The notes beneath the pieces are model-generated. The model made no database searches and was not told the DNA's origin. It saw nothing but the letters and a program-made list of their open reading frames with translations. A DNA stretch of 22,334 bases. It comes from Clostridiales bacterium. Lineage in GTDB: Bacteria > Bacillota_A > Clostridia > Christensenellales > Aristaeellaceae. The translations under genes were made by a program, and so were the position numbers. Positions 8,109 to 15,248 of the stretch are shown piece by piece (position 1 is the first letter of the stretch; each line of letters begins with the position of its first letter). The stretch lies in the NCBI GenBank assembly GCA_024684665.1, contig JAIKWN010000006.1, positions 1 through 22,334 of the forward strand. The letters are read 5' to 3'.

Positions 8109-8597
8109 TCAGTAAAGATAGAAGCTCAGGTTTTTGATGACACCGATGCCGCGCGGCAGCGAAATGCCGAAAAACCTTCCGAAAATCAGTACAAGGACGA
8201 GCGTGGCGGCCACTGCGAAGATCGCGTTAAACACCGGCTTTTTGGAGCCCAGTATGAAAAGCGCCACAAAGGTGTAGCATACCGTCAGGATGGTAAAGCC
8301 GACCGTCTTCACAAGGAGAATATACAGGACCGTCATGCACAATACGATGAGCAGTTTTACAAAACCCGGTCCGTACAGCGGTGCTTCCTCCGTTTCGCGC
8401 TCGCCTTTTTTCAGCTTCTTCAACTGGCTGATGGTTTCTGCGATCAGGAGAATCAGAGCGATCGAGCCGAAGACAATGGGGAACCCACCAGCTTCCACGA
8501 TGTCTGCCGGTCGAGACAGGCGCGGGATATTCGCACCGCCAATGATAAAAAAGAGGAATATGAGCGCAAGCACACCGTTGAATACCATTTCAAGCAT
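8109..8597 (-). CDS. tctB: tripartite tricarboxylate transporter, small permease TctB
   Basis: This is a 162-residue protein with four predicted membrane helices (near the N-terminus, ~37-57, ~87-125 as a pair, and ~128-148). A polar loop with charged residues (LKKLKKGERETEEAP) sits between the first and second pairs. This is the layout of the TctB/DUF1468 small subunit, which is poorly conserved and recognised mainly by size and position between tctC and tctA. AAGGGGG precedes the ATG; the second methionine (residue 4) could also serve as start. Confidence 0.85.
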   Translation of the reverse strand: MLEMVFNGVLALIFLFFIIGGANIPRLSRPADIVEAGGFPIVFGSIALILLIAETISQLKKLKKGERETEEAPLYGPGFVKLLIVLCMTVLYILLVKTVGFTILTVCYTFVALFILGSKKPVFNAIFAVAATLVLVLIFGRFFGISLPRGIGVIKNLSFYLY

Positions 8598-8705
8598 GGG
8601 TTTTCCCCCTTTGTTTCATGCCGACACGCTTCCCTGCGCATTCCGCTTCCCGAGAAGGCCGCCGCTGTATTATTTCGGTTCATGCCCCTTTAGAGCAAAC
8701 TCCCC

Positions 8706-8723
8706 CGGCTGCCGGAGCAGCCG
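8706..8723 (-). other. hairpin between tctC and tctB
   Basis: CGGCTGC (8706-8712) and GCAGCCG (8717-8723) form a perfect 7-bp stem with a 4-nt loop, just past the tctC stop codon, with no T-run after it. Such stems after binding-protein genes commonly block 3' exonucleases and so raise the level of the binding protein relative to the permeases. That role is inferred here. Confidence 0.5.
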
Positions 8724-8744
8724 AGAGAATTGCAGGACGATGTA

Positions 8745-9713
8745 TTATTTGGTGTACTTGGCAACGATCTCCGTATACTTTTCTGTTTCCGCATCGATCA
8801 GCTCCTGGAAGCCCGCACCATCCTTGTACGCGTCGACCAGGTCAGAGTGATCGCGTGCCAGAACCGCCTGGAACTCGTCAGAGTAATAGACCTCACGGCA
8901 GGCGTCGGTAAGAACCTGGACAACGTCCTCAGGTGTTCCGCGCTTCACGACGATGCCGCGCCAGGAACCGGTGGTGAAATTGATGCCGCGCTCGATCGTG
9001 GTGGGCACCTCTTCAAGCCCCGCGGCCGGGATTCGCGTGTCGTTGATAACGGTCATCGGCAGGATTTCCGTATACTGGGCCATCTGGGAGAAAGAGGAAA
9101 GCTTGTCGATATACAGGTCTACTTCACCGCCCAGGAAGGCAGATTTGTACTCGCCATATCCGTCATAAGGAACGTAGGTCAGCTCAACCCCGATGTTTTC
9201 GGCAAGCTGAAGCGCTTCGAACTCGTCCAGACCGCCAGCGGAAGAACCGCCTGTCGTCACGTAACCGGGGTTCGCCTTGGCGTACTCAACAAAGCCGTCC
9301 CAATCCGTAAAATACGGGTTGCTGTCGAGAACAGAGACGACATAAACGTCCTGCGCCAGCTGGATAATCGGCTGGAACTTCTCGCGGAACGCATAAAGTC
9401 CCTTTGCCTCAGCGATCGGCATCGAAGGCGTGACCAGGCAGATCGTATAGCCATCGGCGTCTGCATCCTCTGCATAGGTGAGGCCGGTCACACCGCCTGC
9501 GCCAGGTTTATTGACAGCGTTTACATTGACGCCGATCTTCGCGCTCAGGATCTCTGCGAAGGCACGAGCCATGATATCCGCGCTGCCGCCAGCTCCGAAG
9601 GGAATAACGAACTCGATCGTGCGAGAAGGATACGCGCGCTCAGCAACGGCAATGCTGCCCATCATTGCGAGCACCAGCAGGGCGGCCACTAGGGCCAAAA
9701 CGGTCTTTTTCAT
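8745..9713 (-). CDS. tctC: tripartite tricarboxylate transporter solute-binding protein TctC (Bug family)
   Basis: This is a 322-residue Bug-family extracytoplasmic binding protein, which captures carboxylates for TctAB. It has an N-terminal signal peptide (MKKTVLALVAALLVLAMM...) with a likely cleavage after AVA. The mature protein begins RAYPSRTIEFVIPFGAGGSAD, the conserved first strand and glycine-rich ligand loop of the family (normally YPxkPIxliVpfxpGGxxD). The later NKPGAGGVTG segment is also typical. Asp at the AD of the first loop is a family carboxylate-binding position. No lipobox cysteine is present, unusual for a monoderm. GGAGG precedes the ATG. Ligand not predictable in detail. 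Confidence 0.93.
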   Translation of the reverse strand: MKKTVLALVAALLVLAMMGSIAVAERAYPSRTIEFVIPFGAGGSADIMARAFAEILSAKIGVNVNAVNKPGAGGVTGLTYAEDADADGYTICLVTPSMPIAEAKGLYAFREKFQPIIQLAQDVYVVSVLDSNPYFTDWDGFVEYAKANPGYVTTGGSSAGGLDEFEALQLAENIGVELTYVPYDGYGEYKSAFLGGEVDLYIDKLSSFSQMAQYTEILPMTVINDTRIPAAGLEEVPTTIERGINFTTGSWRGIVVKRGTPEDVVQVLTDACREVYYSDEFQAVLARDHSDLVDAYKDGAGFQELIDAETEKYTEIVAKYTK

Positions 9714-9771
9714 GGTTTTTCCTCCATTTGTTCTGGTCGCAGGTTACGTTTGCTCTCGGGTTCTTATCGAT

Positions 9772-9786
9772 CGCTCTACCAGAGCG
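9772..9786 (-). other. small hairpin between the dehydrogenase and tctC
   Basis: CGCTCT (9772-9777) and AGAGCG (9781-9786) form a 6-bp stem with a 3-nt loop in the 93-base gap between the first and second genes of the operon. There is no T-run. It may be an RNA processing or stability element in front of the highly expressed binding-protein gene. Confidence 0.35.
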
Positions 9787-9806
9787 CAACAGGATCTGAA
9801 TCCAGG

Positions 9807-10676
9807 TTACAGGCCCCAGCCGGCCAGGACCTTTTCCCAGTCTCGGGGAACACCGCCCTCAAAGCGGCTCTTGATATCGTTCTCATCCAGCCAGGCGAGC
9901 TTCTGCCGGGTGGCCTCTGCCATTGTGTACGGCAGGTTTTCGCTCTTCAGAAAGTCGACTACGTTTTGCAGCTCGTGCTCGCGCCGCATCGCGTGGATGA
10001 TGGCTCCGGAGACATAGCCGTCAATGATTCCCTTGAACTTAGGGCCAAAGCTGTCAATAAAAGAGTCGACGATGGTCTTTTCGACGCCAAAGTGCTGTGC
10101 AGCCTGAAGGGATTCGATCAGCAGGCAGGAAAGGCCTTTTGCCGTAATCGAGCGGATGAACTTGATCGATGTCGCCGTTCCCGGCTCACCCTCAACAAAT
10201 TCAAGCCGCATATGATAGGGGGCCATCATCTCCATCATCGCTTTTGCACCGTTTCCGCTCAGAAGCATCTGCACCTGGTGACGGTCCTTTAAAAGTGCCC
10301 CCATCATGGCCGCATCGACGAAGCGGGCGCCTTTTTCGGCCGCCATGCCTGCAATCTGCTTCTTCTCAAGCGGGGTAGCCGTGGAGACATCCACAAAGAT
10401 CAGGCCCTCATGCATACCGGGGGCTGCCCCTTCGGCCGCGGAAACCGCGAAGTTGGAAGGCGCCGCAGAGAATACGATATCAGCCTCTCTGCAGACATCC
10501 GCCGCGGACTCCATTTTTACAGCACCGCACGCAGCGACCTTCTTTTCAAAGCCCTCTTTGAAACGGGGATCCGCCTGCATCACGTCGAAACAGACGATTC
10601 TCTGCACTCCTTCTTCATGCAGGCCAATTGCAATAGAAGAAGCCGCTTCGCCGAAACCGACAAATCCAACAGTCAT
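9807..10676 (-). CDS. DUF1932-type NAD(P)-dependent beta-hydroxyacid dehydrogenase
   Basis: This is a 289-residue oxidoreductase of the 3-hydroxyisobutyrate/6-phosphogluconate dehydrogenase superfamily. An N-terminal Rossmann fold starts at once with GFVGFGEAA (glycines 4, 7, 9). The FVDVSTATPLEKKQIAG segment is the family's substrate loop (usually DxSTxxP). GTATSIKFIRS places Lys172 at the catalytic lysine. The C-terminal all-helical half fits DUF1932. It would oxidise or reduce a hydroxy acid at C3 using NAD(P). First gene of the operon, preceded by AGGAGGG and the LysR intergenic region, so it is probably a dedicated catabolic step on the imported carboxylate. Its substrate, and whether it acts before or after the hydro-lyase, is not known. 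Confidence 0.87.
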   Translation of the reverse strand: MTVGFVGFGEAASSIAIGLHEEGVQRIVCFDVMQADPRFKEGFEKKVAACGAVKMESAADVCREADIVFSAAPSNFAVSAAEGAAPGMHEGLIFVDVSTATPLEKKQIAGMAAEKGARFVDAAMMGALLKDRHQVQMLLSGNGAKAMMEMMAPYHMRLEFVEGEPGTATSIKFIRSITAKGLSCLLIESLQAAQHFGVEKTIVDSFIDSFGPKFKGIIDGYVSGAIIHAMRREHELQNVVDFLKSENLPYTMAEATRQKLAWLDENDIKSRFEGGVPRDWEKVLAGWGL

Positions 10677-10714
10677 GGCACTTTCCCTCCTGCTTTCATT
10701 TCAGTGGCACATTT

Positions 10715-10743
10715 TTCATACATAGGTGTTTTGACACTGACAA
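10715..10743 (-). promoter_or_regulatory. promoter of the carboxylate operon
   Basis: On the minus strand, TTGTCA (10738-10743) and TATGAA (10715-10720) are 17 bases apart. The spacer contains the dyad GTGTTTTGACAC (10726-10737), a possible operator. It lies about 40 bases upstream of the dehydrogenase start codon. Confidence 0.5.
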
Positions 10744-10778
10744 TATACAGGAGAAGCTTTTACAAGTAAATATCGGAT

Positions 10779-10801
10779 TTGTTTGACGAAATCACAAGCA
10801 A
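10779..10801. promoter_or_regulatory. candidate LysR binding dyad
   Basis: TTGTTTG (10779-10785) and CAAGCAA (10795-10801) form an imperfect inverted repeat with a 9-base centre, matching the general interrupted-dyad form of LysR boxes. It sits a few bases upstream of the lysR -35 element and about 35 bases upstream of the operon -35, so a LysR protein bound there could repress itself and activate the operon. Confidence 0.45.
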
Positions 10802-10805
10802 ATTA

Positions 10806-10834
10806 TTGTATGCCAGACCATTCTGCTGTATAAT
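10806..10834 (+). promoter_or_regulatory. promoter of the LysR gene
   Basis: TTGTAT (10806-10811) and a perfect TATAAT (10829-10834) are 17 bases apart on the plus strand. The implied start near 10841 gives a leader of about 105 bases before the LysR start codon. Confidence 0.6.
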
Positions 10835-10947
10835 CTTCACAGGGTCCAGGCATCCCCCTCCAAAGGGTATTGGGACCTGCCGGCGGATCCAAAAAGGCGA
10901 AAAAAAGAAAGCGCGGGGATCCGGTCGCACAGTAAGGAGGCAACCGT

Positions 10948-11964
10948 ATGAACATGACCGACGTCGAGTATTTCATCAAAGTTGCTGAGCTGATGAGCTT
11001 TTCCAAAGCGGCTGAGGCTCTGTTTGTTACCCAGCAGGCGGTGAGCCTGCATGTGAAACACCTGGAAGACACCTACGGGGTACAGCTGTTCGAACGAAGG
11101 CCTTCATTACGCCTGACGTCGGCCGGCCAGCGCATGCTGGAAGCCGCGCGCGACATCTCAGAGCGGGAACAGCGGCTGATCTCCGAGCTCAGCTCGTCCC
11201 GCGAGCAGTTTGACGGGGAAATCTCGATTGGGCTGCCGCCGAACCGGTCTACCGCGTTTGTGAACGAATTCTTTCCTGTTTTCTGTAAGGCATATCCGCG
11301 TATGAGCCTCCGGCTGGATGAGCGCACTTCGTCCAATCTCTCTGCCGCAATCCGCCATAACGAAATAGATCTTGCCCTGCCCCTCCAGGCTGATTACACA
11401 GGCGAATACGATCCTGAAGTCTTTCGCTCAATTCATCTTGAAACGGAGAGCCTGTACATCGTCATATCCGACGGAATGCTCCGCGATGCTTTCCCTGAAC
11501 AGTATCCATCCTGTAAGAAGGATTTTCTGAAGGGCGTGTCCCTGTTTGACTTTGCCGCGCTGCCGATGTTCCTCCATCCCTCAACCAGCCATCTGCATGA
11601 GTCCATCGTTGCCAAGCTGATGCTCAACGGAACACCGCCATATATCCGCATCCGGACTTCCCTTACGAGCTCACTCGTCCCGCTGTGTGTGAAAGGGTAC
11701 GGCATTTTTTTCAGCACGCCCATGCTGCTCCGGCATCTTTACAAGACGAACCGGCAGAGTTTTGATACCCTGAATGTATTCCCTGTCCAGGAGTACCGCG
11801 AGAACCGGCGGACAGTTCTTCTATTTCACCGTCAGAAATACCTGACGAAGCCACTTGAGGACAGCATCTCAATGATCCGAGGAATCTATGCAGATCACGC
11901 GGAATTCATTAAACAGCTGATGCTCAGCAGGTCTCAGCGTGAACCCAGGAATGAGGTTCCTTGA
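10948..11964 (+). CDS. LysR-family transcriptional regulator
   Basis: This is a 338-residue LysR-type regulator. The winged helix-turn-helix occupies residues ~1-62 (YFIKVAELMSFSKAAEALFV, then TQQAVSLHVKHLEDTYGVQLFERR). A linker helix leads to a two-lobed inducer-binding domain from about residue 90 to 310. The length is a little above the usual ~300, with a long C-terminal tail. AAGGAGG precedes the ATG. It is transcribed away from the carboxylate operon across a 271-base divergent region that contains both promoters and a candidate dyad, the classic layout for a LysR protein activating its neighbour in response to the transported carboxylate or an intermediate. Confidence 0.93.
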   Translation: MNMTDVEYFIKVAELMSFSKAAEALFVTQQAVSLHVKHLEDTYGVQLFERRPSLRLTSAGQRMLEAARDISEREQRLISELSSSREQFDGEISIGLPPNRSTAFVNEFFPVFCKAYPRMSLRLDERTSSNLSAAIRHNEIDLALPLQADYTGEYDPEVFRSIHLETESLYIVISDGMLRDAFPEQYPSCKKDFLKGVSLFDFAALPMFLHPSTSHLHESIVAKLMLNGTPPYIRIRTSLTSSLVPLCVKGYGIFFSTPMLLRHLYKTNRQSFDTLNVFPVQEYRENRRTVLLFHRQKYLTKPLEDSISMIRGIYADHAEFIKQLMLSRSQREPRNEVP

Positions 11965-12012
11965 AAGGCACCTGGCTGAATCCCTTTGTAGATGATTGAA
12001 CCTTTCAGGAAC
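11956..12012. repeat. interrupted inverted repeat at the end of the LysR gene
   Basis: GTTCCTTGAAAGG (11956-11968) is mirrored by CCTTTCAGGAAC (12001-12012), apart from a single bulged base, with 32 bases between. It spans the LysR stop codon. It could be a hairpin at the 3' end of the mRNA or the trace of an excised small element; no T-run follows. Confidence 0.35.
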
Positions 12013-12086
12013 GCCATCCGCCTCCGGGAAGAAACCGGGCCTGCCCGGCATGCGCAGCATATAAGCAACGGGGGTATGTGCCTCTT

Positions 12087-12173
12087 CACACCGGATCATA
12101 CGAGGCCCAGGTCATCGTCACTGATGCAAATGGGGAACAGGTTAACGCAACAGGCAGCAGTATCATTCTTTGA
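12087..12173 (+). pseudogene. possible remnant of an Ig-like domain protein C-terminus
   Basis: One frame reads HTGSYEAQVIVTDANGEQVN followed by ATGSSIIL and a stop. This resembles the last two strands of a bacterial Ig-like/PKD domain, as in surface proteins (GSYEAxVxVTDANG). Upstream the similarity stops and the natural continuation (a TP before GSY) is found one frame away, suggesting a frameshift and deletion. Only 28 codons are involved, so chance resemblance is possible. Confidence 0.3.
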
Positions 12174-12579
12174 GAACATACAGATTCTTTAATCGGTTTT
12201 TGAAGTCCAGATTTTACCCTTGCCCTCAATATGTTTTTCTCCTATTCCGCCATTCTTCTTGCAATCTGTAAAACGCCTCGATCAATCAGGATCCATTTTG
12301 CCATTTTCTTTCATTTGCGGAAATGCCGTTATTATTGGATTTTGGAAACAAGTACTTGTTGGTAGTATTTATCCTCTGTATCCTTCTTTAGGGGGAGGAT
12401 GGGGGCTTATCACCCCGCCCTTATGAACTTCACAGCGTTTTCTGCCTTATCCGCTGCGCTTATGATGAAGTTGATTCTCCATTGCGAAGAACTGTCGGCC
12501 AGTGGTTGAACGTTTGCTGTTATGCCAAAAAAGCTGCCCTTGCTGGGCATCTGTAGGCATGCGGGTACCCTCTTTCCAT

Positions 12580-12620
12580 AAAAACAGGGCCGCAAATACC
12601 CTTCAAAGTATCTGCGGCCC
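12580..12620 (-). terminator. rho-independent terminator of the sugar ABC operon
   Basis: GGGCCGCAAATAC (12587-12599) pairs with GTATCTGCGGCCC (12608-12620), a 13-bp stem with one mismatch and an 8-nt loop. On the minus strand the stem is followed by TGTTTTTATGG, a proper U-tract. It lies about 100 bases past the last gene of the operon. Confidence 0.78.
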
Positions 12621-12721
12621 TTAGTCGTTATCTCACTTCACTCTTAAACATATTCAATCATTCTGCGAAGGAGTATAAATCGTTTTACCCGTCTCCCCTG
12701 CTGGCATCCCGAACCTTCCGC

Positions 12722-13714
12722 TTATCCCTTCATGATGATATCCGTAAGCTTTTCGGCATAATCGCGGATATCGATTCCTTTGGTAAACTTCAGGCAGGTT
12801 CCGCTCGGGAAGCGCGTCTTTTCAATCCAGGCAGCCGGCATCTTCGAAGCGCCATATTTTGCCCCGAGGATCACGCCCGCTACCGCGCCAATCGTATCCG
12901 CGTCACGTCCAAAGTTCCCCGCGAGTGTTACGCCTTTGCGGAAATCGCTGTGCTCCGCTTTCAGGCAGACAAACGCGGAAGGGATCGCCTCAGCGGTCGT
13001 AGCCCATGCGGTCGTCCAGAGGTAATCGTGGATCTCCATCCAGGCTTCCAGCATGCTTCCGCCATGTCTTTCCAGGATGTCAAACGCACCGGTCATATTG
13101 TGATACAGCCAGGATTCCTCGGGAATGGCGGACATCGCCGCTTCCATGATTTCCTCAAACGTTCCATCCACCATCGCAACAGCGACCGCAGCCGCGACTG
13201 CCTGGGCACCCCATACGCCATCCCGGAAATGGCTGACTTCAGATTCGATTCTCGCCATTTCTATCGCGCGCTTCGGATCACCGGCGCACACGATACCAAC
13301 CGGACCGATTCGCATTGAGGAACCATCGCTCATATGATAGGTGTTAAACTTTCCAGACAAGGGGGGCATAATCCCTTTTCGCAGGTTATTCGCCGCTTCG
13401 ACTTCACTCGCTCCGCCGCGTTTGTACTCGTCTTGCACGCATACGTCTTCCATCCAGGAACGGACGCATTCTTCCGTTGTCAGGTTGCCCCCGCACCGGA
13501 TCAGCGTCTTAGCCGTCAGAAGTGCAAACTCAGTATCATCCGTGCTCCAGGAAGCACCCTTGTTAAAATCCGTCGTTACCTGATAGGCCGCCCGGTTTTC
13601 CGGCTTACGCGAAGCGTCACCAAAGGAATCCCCGATGGCAAGGCCAGATAAAGCACCGTATGCTTTGTCAAATACCCGTTCCTTACTGGAAATGAAAGCT
13701 TCTCTTGTCAGCAT
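12722..13714 (-). CDS. ADP-ribosylglycohydrolase-family (DraG-fold) hydrolase
   Basis: This is a 330-residue all-helical DraG/ARH-type enzyme, a family that hydrolyses N- or O-glycosidic bonds to ribose with two Mg ions. Both metal motifs are intact: WSTDDTE (Thr58, Asp59, Asp60) and GRDADTIGA (Asp271, Asp273, Thr274). YGALSGLAIGDSFGD at the N-terminus and SMRIGPVG near 133-140 are also family-typical. Length matches a single-domain member. It is the last gene of the ABC sugar operon, 21 bases after the binding-protein gene, with no ADP-ribosyltransferase nearby. That context favours a small-molecule glycoside or nucleoside substrate taken up by the transporter over reversal of protein ADP-ribosylation, but this is inference. 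Confidence 0.88.
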   Translation of the reverse strand: MLTREAFISSKERVFDKAYGALSGLAIGDSFGDASRKPENRAAYQVTTDFNKGASWSTDDTEFALLTAKTLIRCGGNLTTEECVRSWMEDVCVQDEYKRGGASEVEAANNLRKGIMPPLSGKFNTYHMSDGSSMRIGPVGIVCAGDPKRAIEMARIESEVSHFRDGVWGAQAVAAAVAVAMVDGTFEEIMEAAMSAIPEESWLYHNMTGAFDILERHGGSMLEAWMEIHDYLWTTAWATTAEAIPSAFVCLKAEHSDFRKGVTLAGNFGRDADTIGAVAGVILGAKYGASKMPAAWIEKTRFPSGTCLKFTKGIDIRDYAEKLTDIIMKG

Positions 13715-13735
13715 TTGGTTCCCCGATCCTTTCTC

Positions 13736-15187
13736 TTACTCAGCAAAGGTCTCCTGCAGCAGGTCAGAGAAATCGTTTCCGCCAGCGGCGTTCCACTGCT
13801 CGACAAACTCGTCGAACGCGTCGATGGACTTGACGCCGCGGATCACGTCCGCCGCGAACTCATTGTACAGGTTGGTCATGGCATCCCACTGCGGGGTCAG
13901 GTAATCCGGAATCAGCAGGCTGTGATCCATCACCGCGTATTCGGTAACCATTTCAAGCGACTTCGCGGCCGCATCCGTCAGGACCCACTTCTCGAGGGAA
14001 GGATCCTGGGGGTTAAACTTGTACGTGGTATCCCAGAAGCGGGCCCACCAGCCGGCAAACCGGTCCGTGAAGACGATCTTGTTATCCACGACATTGTACT
14101 GCACGCCTTCGACGCCGACCTTGTCCAGGATGCGTCCTTCGGGGCTCGCCATGAACTCCATAACCGCCCACGCCGCGTCCTTGTTCTTGGAATCCACGTT
14201 GATCGCGAATCCGCGGGGCTCCTTCGTGACATCGATCGAGGTATAGGACTGGGAGATTCCTTTCGCCGGAGGCAGGATGGTAAGAGCGCCCGCATCCCCG
14301 TAGAGGGAAGTCATCTTCGTGTCATAGACCTGGACCGTACCGCCGGCCGTACCGGCAACGATCGCGGCAGTGCCTTCATACCAGCGCTGCTCCATAACGT
14401 CCCAGGTATTCGTGAGGAAATCGGGGTCGATCAGGCCGTCGGCGTAGAGCTGCGCATAGAACGCCAGCTTATTCTTCTCAGCCTGGCTCGCCTTGCTGAA
14501 GATCCACTTTCCGTCTTCCTTGACACAGGTTCCGGTGACGCCAAACGCGTGGTTGAAAATGGTGTCGAAACGGGCAAGTCCTCCGTCCGCGGTAAGGCCG
14601 TAAACCGTCAGGCCCTTGTCCTTCAGTTCCTTCATGAAGGCCACATAGTTGTCAACGGTCGGATCCGCCATCAGAGCTGCGAAACTCTCGGTCTGCGCCG
14701 CGAGATCGCTGCGCACGCCGGGCGTAGAGATGCGGGAAGGCGCCAGCCAGAGCAAATACGGATAGTTCTGCATCTTGACCACATTGGAGTCTTCCATGAT
14801 GCTCTTCACAAAAGTGGAGCCCTCGATGTACGGCGTCAGGTCTTCCAGGAGGCCCTGCGCGGAAACAGCCTGGTCGCCGCCCTGGAAGTAGATGATGTCC
14901 GCGTCCACTTCTCCGTTCATGACCGCGAGAGGCATCGCAGACGCGTATCCGCTTGCCGGCGGATCAATGTACTCGACATTCACGTACTGCCCGTGCGCAG
15001 CCATTTTCTCATTGATCGCCTTGCAGAGGTTGACGACGTCCTCTTCATCCGGGAAGACGTCCTTGCAGACGACCTTAACCGTCACGGGAGCGTCCGGGCT
15101 TCCGATCGCCGGCCATTCTTCAGCCAGAGCGGCCACGAGCCCGAGGCAAAGTGCCAGAGCAATTACGAGAGACAGAAGCTTCTTCAT
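13736..15187 (-). CDS. ABC sugar transporter solute-binding protein (family 1, LplA-like)
   Basis: This is a 483-residue extracellular solute-binding protein. It has a signal peptide (MKKLLSLVIALALCLGLVAA, cleavage probably after ALA) and a mature chain of about 460 residues, the size of oligosaccharide-binding proteins that work with LplB/LplC-type permeases. The first mature strand (APVTVKVVCKD) and the tryptophan-rich C-terminal half fit that group. The cysteine in the signal peptide is not in a lipobox, so the protein may not be a lipoprotein. TTCTTCAT start with GGAGG ahead. It lies after the two permease genes and before the DraG-type enzyme. The ligand cannot be named. Confidence 0.9.
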   Translation of the reverse strand: MKKLLSLVIALALCLGLVAALAEEWPAIGSPDAPVTVKVVCKDVFPDEEDVVNLCKAINEKMAAHGQYVNVEYIDPPASGYASAMPLAVMNGEVDADIIYFQGGDQAVSAQGLLEDLTPYIEGSTFVKSIMEDSNVVKMQNYPYLLWLAPSRISTPGVRSDLAAQTESFAALMADPTVDNYVAFMKELKDKGLTVYGLTADGGLARFDTIFNHAFGVTGTCVKEDGKWIFSKASQAEKNKLAFYAQLYADGLIDPDFLTNTWDVMEQRWYEGTAAIVAGTAGGTVQVYDTKMTSLYGDAGALTILPPAKGISQSYTSIDVTKEPRGFAINVDSKNKDAAWAVMEFMASPEGRILDKVGVEGVQYNVVDNKIVFTDRFAGWWARFWDTTYKFNPQDPSLEKWVLTDAAAKSLEMVTEYAVMDHSLLIPDYLTPQWDAMTNLYNEFAADVIRGVKSIDAFDEFVEQWNAAGGNDFSDLLQETFAE

Positions 15188-15225
15188 GTGGGTTCCTCCT
15201 TTGTCGTTGTCTTTTCCGTTTTTAA

Positions 15226-15238
15226 CCGGCTCTGCCGG
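15226..15238 (-). other. small hairpin between the second permease and the binding-protein gene
   Basis: CCGGC (15226-15230) and GCCGG (15234-15238) form a short GC stem with a 3-nt loop in the 61-base intercistronic gap. A processing site here would allow separate, higher expression of the binding protein, as is common in such operons; this is inferred. Confidence 0.35.
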
Positions 15239-15248
15239 ATTTGGAGAC

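Larger units (their letters stand above)
11965..12721. other. gene-free stretch between the LysR gene and the sugar operon
   Basis: No intact gene is supported in these 757 bases. Besides the inverted repeat above, it holds a probable gene remnant (12087-12173), a perfect 14-bp palindrome AACAAGTACTTGTT (12347-12360) and a terminator (12580-12620). Base composition is more AT-rich and uneven than in the flanking genes, consistent with decayed DNA. Confidence 0.5.

Noticed and set aside
12220..12426. Small plus-strand frame of 68 codons in the gene-poor stretch
   Set aside because: It is hydrophobic by virtue of T-rich DNA, with no ribosome site, promoter or recognisable sequence.
12410..12595. 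Small minus-strand frame of 61 codons in the gene-poor stretch
   Set aside because: It overlaps the operon terminator hairpin and has no ribosome site or similarity that I recognise.
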